Below are positions 59,117 to 64,000 of a stretch of DNA of 64,000 nt, one piece after another (the first letter of the stretch is position 1; each line of letters begins with the position of its first letter). The notes under the pieces were generated by a model. The model saw nothing but the letters and a program-made list of their open reading frames with translations. It had not been told where the DNA came from and did no database searches. This stretch comes from CAVZBW01 sp963778465. GTDB lineage: Bacteria; Actinomycetota; Acidimicrobiia; Acidimicrobiales; RAAP-2. A program made the position numbers and the translations under genes. Location: contig CAVZUK010000003.1 in NCBI GenBank assembly GCA_963778465.1, positions 372,001 to 436,000 on the forward strand. Reading direction: 5' to 3'.

Positions 59117-59926
59117 CTATCCGGCCTTGATCGCCCAGTCGTAGGAGTGCTCGGCGTCGGGATACGAGCCCGAGCCGACGTCGTCGGCGAAGCTCTTGGC
59201 CGCGACGACGACGGCGGTGGCCAGGTCGGCGTAGGGCTTGGCGAACCTTGGACGGCGGCCCGTGCTGAGCCCGAGCATCTCGGGCCCCACGAGGACCTGA
59301 CCGTCGCAGTGTGGCCCCGCCCCGATCCCGATGGTCGGGACGTCGACGGCCTCGGTGACCCGCCTCGCGGCCTCCGTCGGCACGCCCTCGATGACCATCG
59401 AGCAGGCGCCGGCAGCCTCGAGGCGGAGCGCGGCGTCGACGAGCTCGGCCACGGCCGCCTCGGTCCTGGCCTGGACCCGGTTGCCGCCCATGGCGTGGAA
59501 CGACTGGGGCGTCAGCCCGAGATGGCCCATCACCGGGACGCCCTTCGAGGAGATCGCCTCGATCAGCTCGTGCTCCGGACCCTCGAGCTTCACCATGGCC
59601 ACCCCTCCCTCCTTGACCAGGCGCACCGCGTTGTGGATCCCCTGGGCGAGCGAGTCGTGGTAGGAGCCGAAGGGGAGGTCTCCGACGACGAGGGCGTCAC
59701 CGACGGAGCGGGTGACCGCTCGGCAGTGGTGCACCATGTCGTCCATCGTGACGGGGATCGTCGTCTCGTGGCCGAGGGCGAAGATGCCCAGTGTGTCGCC
59801 CACCAAGATGAGCGGCACGCCGGCCTCGTCGAAGGCGCGCGCCAGCAGGCAGTCGTAGGCGGTCAGCATCACGAACCGGCGCCCCTCTCGCTTGAAGCGG
59901 CGCAGGTCCTCCACGGTGGTCGGCAT
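59117..59926 (-). CDS. panB: 3-methyl-2-oxobutanoate hydroxymethyltransferase
   Basis: A 269-residue PanB. It makes ketopantoate from 2-oxoisovalerate with methylenetetrahydrofolate, the first step of pantothenate synthesis. Signatures: RFVMLTAYDCLLARAFDEAG, LILVGDTLGIFALGHETT (Mg-binding Asp), VKLEGPEH, GVPVMGHLGLTPQS, CSMVIEGVPTEAARRVTEAV (catalytic Glu) and PTIGIGAGPHCDGQVLV. AGGAGAAG precedes the ATG at 59926. panC and panD are not in the window. Confidence 0.95.
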   Translation of the reverse strand: MPTTVEDLRRFKREGRRFVMLTAYDCLLARAFDEAGVPLILVGDTLGIFALGHETTIPVTMDDMVHHCRAVTRSVGDALVVGDLPFGSYHDSLAQGIHNAVRLVKEGGVAMVKLEGPEHELIEAISSKGVPVMGHLGLTPQSFHAMGGNRVQARTEAAVAELVDAALRLEAAGACSMVIEGVPTEAARRVTEAVDVPTIGIGAGPHCDGQVLVGPEMLGLSTGRRPRFAKPYADLATAVVVAAKSFADDVGSGSYPDAEHSYDWAIKAG

Positions 59927-60117
59927 GGCTTCTCCTTTCGGGTCCCGGGGCGAGCGCCTCCAGGCCGTCGAGGGAGACCGTACCCGGGGTCCGTCCGACC
60001 CGAGAGGCGCCTCGCTCAGTAGCTGTCGGCCAAGCGGAACCCGCACGTTTTGCGCATCCTTCGGACATCGGTCACGGTGTTTGCACGGAAGCCAAGGGCA
60101 CGACCGAGGATGCAATC

Positions 60118-61359
60118 GTGTGGGGTATCGACCGGGGGCCTCCGACGCGCCGCCGTAGTACCGTGACGCCCGTGGTGATCTCGCGCTCGTTCGCGGTCAA
60201 GAGGGGGCGGATGGTGCTCGCCTCGTCGATACTGTCCCTGCCCTTGGCCCTGGCCGCGTTGGCCGGGGCCCAGACGACCGCGGGCGCGGCGCCCGCCCGA
60301 CCCGTCGGGGTCCCGTGCGGCGCGCCGGCGCTCGTGGCGGCCATCGACGCCGCCAACACCGCCGGGGGCGGCACCCTCGAGCTCACGCCCGGTTGCACGT
60401 ACACGCTCACGACGCCGCAAGCCGACACCGAAGACGGTCTGCCGATCATCGCGACCCCGATCACGATCGACGGCCGTGGGGCCACGATCACCCGAGCCAC
60501 CGGCGACGAGGTCGAGAGCTTCCGGATCTTCGAGGTCGATGCCGCACCCGGCCGACTCACGCTCCGCTCGCTCACCCTCAGCAACGGCAACGCGCCGGGA
60601 CCGGACCCCGACGGGGGCGGCGGGATCATGGTCGACCCGGGCGGATCGCTGTCCGCGACGACGATCGTGGTGCGCGACAGCGTCGGGTCACGGGGCGGGG
60701 GGATCGCCAACTTCGGCACGGCCGACATCTCGTGGAGCGACGTCACCGGCAACGTGGGCCTGGAGGGTGCAGGAGTCGCCAACAGCGGGCCGACCGGCAC
60801 GCTGCACCTCACGAGCAGCGCCGTCTCGGGTAACCGCTCGGAGAGCGACGCGGGCGTCGCTGGCGGGGTCGCCAACGAGGACGGTGGATCCGCCTTTCTG
60901 ACGAACACTGCGGTGACGGCCAACATCGCCGACAACTCGGGGGGAGGAGTGCGCAACGACGTCGGGTCGACCATGCACCTCACCCGGGTCCAGATCTCGG
61001 GGAACCGGGCCGGACCTCTCCAGTTGGCGCCGACGACCGTAGAGGGCGGTGGCATCCAGAACATCGGGACGATGGAGATCCGGTTCTCCTCCGTCGACCA
61101 CAACCAGGCGACCAAGACGGGGTCGCCGACCGTCGCGGTGGGTGGCGGCATCGCCAACGTGAAATCGGACCAGGAGGGCGCGGCACCGCCGAACCTCACC
61201 GTGATCCAGAGCCTGCTCGTGCACAACTCCGCGGCGGACACCGCGGGAGGGATCTACAACGACCAAGGCGACGTGGCGCTGCGGCGCTCGTTGGTCGCCA
61301 CCAACACACCGACCAACTGCTCGGGCAGCCCGACCCCGGTGCCCGGCTGCTCCGGCTGA
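60118..61359 (+). CDS. Secreted right-handed beta-helix protein
   Basis: A protein of about 395-413 residues with an N-terminal signal peptide (MVLASSILSLPLALAALAGA, cleavage expected near AGAAPA). The rest is a right-handed parallel beta-helix: repeated 22-28-residue coils such as GGGIANFGTADISWSDVTGN, GAGVANSGPTGTLHLTSSAV and GGGIQNIGTMEIRFSSVDHN. The repeats resemble polymorphic-outer-membrane/pectate-lyase-like passenger domains found in secreted actinobacterial proteins of unknown function. The C-terminus CSGSPTPVPGCSG suggests a disulfide. The start is uncertain (ATG 60118; GTGs at about 60163-60172 fit better with a signal peptide). Confidence 0.75.
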   Translation: MWGIDRGPPTRRRSTVTPVVISRSFAVKRGRMVLASSILSLPLALAALAGAQTTAGAAPARPVGVPCGAPALVAAIDAANTAGGGTLELTPGCTYTLTTPQADTEDGLPIIATPITIDGRGATITRATGDEVESFRIFEVDAAPGRLTLRSLTLSNGNAPGPDPDGGGGIMVDPGGSLSATTIVVRDSVGSRGGGIANFGTADISWSDVTGNVGLEGAGVANSGPTGTLHLTSSAVSGNRSESDAGVAGGVANEDGGSAFLTNTAVTANIADNSGGGVRNDVGSTMHLTRVQISGNRAGPLQLAPTTVEGGGIQNIGTMEIRFSSVDHNQATKTGSPTVAVGGGIANVKSDQEGAAPPNLTVIQSLLVHNSAADTAGGIYNDQGDVALRRSLVATNTPTNCSGSPTPVPGCSG

Positions 61360-61408
61360 CCCCGCCGGTTCCTCGCGGCGAGAGCCGCTGGCCCGGGAAG
61401 GCGCCTCG

Positions 61409-63058
61409 CTAGTCGATGGGCGGAAGGGCCTGGTCTTCGCGCAGGACCTCGTGGAAGAGGTCGCCCTTCTCGGCCAGCCTCGGTATGACGCTCCGAATGG
61501 TGAAGGCGTCGGGGGACAGACCGGGATCGTCGAGCTCGTCCCACTCGATCGGCGCCGATACGGGCGCCCCGGGAGCCGGTCTCGGGCTGTAGGGGGCGAC
61601 GAGCGTCTTGTTGCGGGCGTTCTGTGTGTAGTCCAGGCGGGCCAGCCCGTCGCGGTCGGTCACCTGCCACTTCCAGCTGACCAGCTCGGGCACGACGGCG
61701 CTGACGGCCCGGGAGAGTCGCTCGACCCACTCCCGGGTGTCGCTGTAGGACGGGCCGCGGGCGATCGGCACCCAGATCTGGATGCCGCGCCGGCCGGTCA
61801 CCTTGGCACGGCCGACGACGCCGAGGTGCTCGAGCGCCGTGCGGTGGAGCCGGGCCAGCACGAGGAGGTCCTCCCAGCTCGTGGTCTCCCCGGGGTCGAG
61901 GTCCACGAGGGCGTAGGTCGGCTCCCTCGGGTGGTCGATCCGGGAAGTCCAGGCGTGCCACTCGAGGGCCCCAAAGTTCGCGGCCCACACCAGGGCCGCC
62001 GGCTCGTCGACGACCAGGTACGTCTTGACGTCGCCGGGCCTTGCCTCGGGATAGTCCCACCTCGGCAGCCACTCGGGGGCGTGCTTGGGCAGCTCCTTGT
62101 GCCAGAAGCCCTTGGCCTCGGCCCCGTTGGGGAACCGCTGCATGTTGAGCGGGCGTTGCCTCAGGTAGGGGAGCGCGACGGGTGCGATCTGCGCCGAGTA
62201 GCGCAGGAGGTCGCGTTTGGTGACCGGGTCCTCCCCGGGGCGTGCCGGAAACAGGACCTTGTCGAGGTTGGTCACCTTGAGGTCGCGGCCGAAGACCGAC
62301 CACGTGCCCGCCGATCCGAGCGCGTCGAGGGCGGCCAGTTCCTCGTCGCCGACCGCTCCCAGGGGCTCCGGCTTGAGGGAGACGGATGCCTCGGCGACGG
62401 GCAGGTTGGAATGCCACACGCGATCCGGGTCCGCCTTGACCTCGTCGTTGGTCCGCCCGCTCAGGACGGAGCGCGGATGATCTTCGGCATCCCAGCCGGG
62501 CGAGGCGTACTCGTCGTGCTTGTGCAGCATGAGCCACCGCTCGCTGCCCGAGCGGTCCGGCTTGGTGCGCACCAGGACGAAGCGGCCTCGGAGCTTCTCG
62601 CCCTGGAGGTCGCAGTGCAGCTCGCCCTTCGCCACGGCACTCACGGGGTCGACCGAGTCGGCGGGGTAGGGCTCCCAGGTGCCGACGTCCCAGACGATCA
62701 CGTCTCCCCCGCCGTACTCACCGGCCGGTATCACGCCCTCGAAGTCGAAGTACTCGAGGGGATGGTCCTCGACGTGGAACGCGGCACGCCGGACCGCCGG
62801 GTCGAGGGTCGGACCCTTTGGCACCGCCCAGCTCGCGAGGACGCCGTCCATCTCGAGGCGGAAGTCGTAGTGGAGCCGCCGGGCCCGGTGCCGCTGGACC
62901 ACGAATCGCCGCCGACCGCTGCCCCCCGGGCCCCTGGCACCGTCCCGCGGCCCCCCGGCACCGCTCGGCTCACTCGTGCGGGAGAAGTCCCGCTTGCTGC
63001 GGTAGGTGTCGAGCGGATCCGCCGGGCGCGAGCGAGCCGGACTCACGACTCGAGTCAA
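61409..63058 (-). CDS. LigD-like protein: 3'-phosphoesterase plus polymerase/primase domains
   Basis: A 549-residue protein. Residues 35-200 are the LigD phosphoesterase (RRFVVQRHRARRLHYDFRLE, EDHPLEYFDFEGVIPAGEYG). Residues about 265-545 are the AEP-type polymerase (VTNLDKVLFPARPG, YALVDLDPGETTSWEDLL with the metal Asp pair, KVTGRRGIQIWVPI). There is no ATP-dependent ligase domain: the usual third domain of mycobacterial LigD is absent, so a separate ligase would be needed. It repairs double-strand ends in bacterial NHEJ together with Ku (not in the window). The domain order here (PE before POL) differs from mycobacterial LigD (POL-PE-LIG). Confidence 0.9.
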   Translation of the reverse strand: MTRVVSPARSRPADPLDTYRSKRDFSRTSEPSGAGGPRDGARGPGGSGRRRFVVQRHRARRLHYDFRLEMDGVLASWAVPKGPTLDPAVRRAAFHVEDHPLEYFDFEGVIPAGEYGGGDVIVWDVGTWEPYPADSVDPVSAVAKGELHCDLQGEKLRGRFVLVRTKPDRSGSERWLMLHKHDEYASPGWDAEDHPRSVLSGRTNDEVKADPDRVWHSNLPVAEASVSLKPEPLGAVGDEELAALDALGSAGTWSVFGRDLKVTNLDKVLFPARPGEDPVTKRDLLRYSAQIAPVALPYLRQRPLNMQRFPNGAEAKGFWHKELPKHAPEWLPRWDYPEARPGDVKTYLVVDEPAALVWAANFGALEWHAWTSRIDHPREPTYALVDLDPGETTSWEDLLVLARLHRTALEHLGVVGRAKVTGRRGIQIWVPIARGPSYSDTREWVERLSRAVSAVVPELVSWKWQVTDRDGLARLDYTQNARNKTLVAPYSPRPAPGAPVSAPIEWDELDDPGLSPDAFTIRSVIPRLAEKGDLFHEVLREDQALPPID

Positions 63059-63098
63059 GCGCGGCGTCTCGGCCGTGGCAAACCGCGGGCGCCGTCGG

Positions 63099-64000
63099 TC
63101 AGGATCCGCCCCCGCTCCGACCCGAGCCGAGGCGTTGCCCGTAGTCGGACAGGGCCTCGAGATGGTCGCGGTCGGCCCGAAGCCCCACGTACCCGTCCGG
63201 ACGGACCACCAGCAGCGTGATCCCGTCGATGCCGAGGAGCTCCGCGGTGCTCGGATCGATGGTCACCCAAGAATCCCGAGTGTCTCCCTGGGCCGCCGCG
63301 ACGACGACCGCCTCGACGATGGGCGGCTCGCTCGCTGCGGTTGTCGAGGCGTGGAGGTCCGCGAGCTCCTCGTTGCGCGTGGAGGAACCGCCGACGAGGA
63401 GCGCCGTGTGGCCGGCCCGATTGGTGACCTCGTGCAGTGGGCGCTCCCCTCCTCCCGCAACCCGGACGACGAGGGTGTCGGGCAGCCTCACCCCGGCACC
63501 GATGCCACCGTCGCGATCTCCGAGGACGATCGGTGAGCCTCTGTAGTCAAAGTCGAGCTCGGTCTCCGCGACGATCTCGTGATGCCGCAGTGCGGCCTCC
63601 GAGAAGACTCTCCGAAGGTCCTCGTCGTGGGCTCGCCGTGCGGTGGGATCGGTCGTGGCCTGGATGCGTTCGGCCATGTCGCCCTCGTTGGTGATCAGCT
63701 CCGCCACCGGGCGCCGCTCCGCCTCGTAGCTGTCGAGGAGCACCGGGTCGCATTGCCCCTGACACACGAGGGCGAGCTTCCATGCGAGGTTGAAGGCATC
63801 CTGGATGCCGCTGTTCATCCCGTGACCCTGGGCCGGCGAGCACACGTGGGCCGAGTCGCCCGCCAAGAGGACCCGCCCGGCCCGAAACCTCTCGGCCACC
63901 TTGGTGTGGCACTGGAACCGGGTGGGGTTGGCGACGTCTTCGAAGGTGACATCGGGATGGTAGCGACCGATCGTGGACATGGCGTCGGCGACGAGATCGG
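63099..64000 (-). CDS. FAD-dependent aromatic monooxygenase (PheA/TfdB type), N-terminus beyond the window
   Basis: The visible 300 residues are the C-terminal part of a class A flavin monooxygenase. GRVLLAGDSAHVCSPAQGHG carries the GD motif that contacts FAD ribose and the DSAH signature. GMNSGIQDAFNLAWKLALV and LLDSYEAERRPVAELI follow. The last 130 residues form the thioredoxin-like C-terminal domain found in phenol hydroxylase-type enzymes (RDGGIGAGVRLPDTLV, LLVVRPDGYVGLRAD). It hydroxylates an aromatic or related ring with NAD(P)H and O2. The first part, with the GxGxxG motif, lies to the right of base 64000. Confidence 0.88.
   Translation of the reverse strand, partial: DLVADAMSTIGRYHPDVTFEDVANPTRFQCHTKVAERFRAGRVLLAGDSAHVCSPAQGHGMNSGIQDAFNLAWKLALVCQGQCDPVLLDSYEAERRPVAELITNEGDMAERIQATTDPTARRAHDEDLRRVFSEAALRHHEIVAETELDFDYRGSPIVLGDRDGGIGAGVRLPDTLVVRVAGGGERPLHEVTNRAGHTALLVGGSSTRNEELADLHASTTAASEPPIVEAVVVAAAQGDTRDSWVTIDPSTAELLGIDGITLLVVRPDGYVGLRADRDHLEALSDYGQRLGSGRSGGGS

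Noticed and set aside
1..64000. CRISPR array, rRNA genes, origin of replication
   Set aside because: No regularly spaced 24-40-bp repeats with unique spacers, no rRNA-like sequence and no cluster of DnaA boxes were seen. The fha-pknB block is usually near oriC, but the origin itself is not in this window.

Overview
The window is high-GC DNA from an actinobacterium. The strongest taxonomic evidence is the block tRNA-Leu(CAG) / fhaA-fhaB-pstP-pknB / trpG (opposite strand) / crgA at 37.7-43.8 kb. It has the gene order and relative strands of the oriC-proximal block of Mycobacterium and relatives, and CrgA is specific to Actinobacteria. GTP-dependent PEPCK, many short-chain dehydrogenases, TetR regulators and thiolases fit a free-living actinobacterium, possibly a deep-branching, uncultured one. 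I cannot assign a class or genus from sequence alone.

Layout. 1-5 kb: a MerR regulator running off the left edge, a TIGR03086-type protein, and a TetR gene divergent from a methyltransferase, with twin perfect operators in the shared promoter region. 5-10.6 kb: a degenerate receiver fused to a thioredoxin-reductase-like flavoprotein, an aquaporin, a transglutaminase-like protein, and many IS scars. 10.6-24.7 kb: carbonic anhydrase, a thiolase, GTP-PEPCK and then, overlapping it by one base, a six-gene operon of the group 4 hydrogenase/complex I type. Its large subunit has lost the four Ni-ligating cysteines. An ArsR regulator follows. The set resembles Rv0081-Rv0087 of M. tuberculosis. A truncated ABC1 kinase and a TetR gene come next. 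24.7-28.6 kb: a catabolic-looking group (NTF2-like, DapB-like dehydrogenase, SDR, cytochrome P450).

28.6-37.5 kb is an accessory region of nested IS remnants, a large glycine-rich/Ig-repeat secreted protein, a KAS III enzyme, a TmrB-like P-loop protein, a nucleotidyltransferase, gene fragments and an AT-rich island. 37.7-43.8 kb is the Ser/Thr kinase signalling and cell-division block, without the rodA-pbpA-pknA genes that normally sit between pstP and pknB. The tRNA-Leu 3' CCA end merges into a (TTGG)17 array.

43.9-64 kb is mostly single genes: thiolase, SDR, pirin, DUF302, hemerythrin, DinB-like protein, a second aquaporin, DUF2252, USP, a cyclase-AAA-TPR regulator, a PhnZ-like HD oxygenase, a zinc-less DksA/TraR protein, a Ca2+/H+ exchanger, PanB, a beta-helix secreted protein, LigD (phosphoesterase plus polymerase) and an FAD monooxygenase running off the right edge. 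Several genes between 48.7 and 53.0 kb carry single-base frameshifts, some at G/C runs, so assembly error should be considered there. Family assignments come from reading translated motifs; no database search was run.
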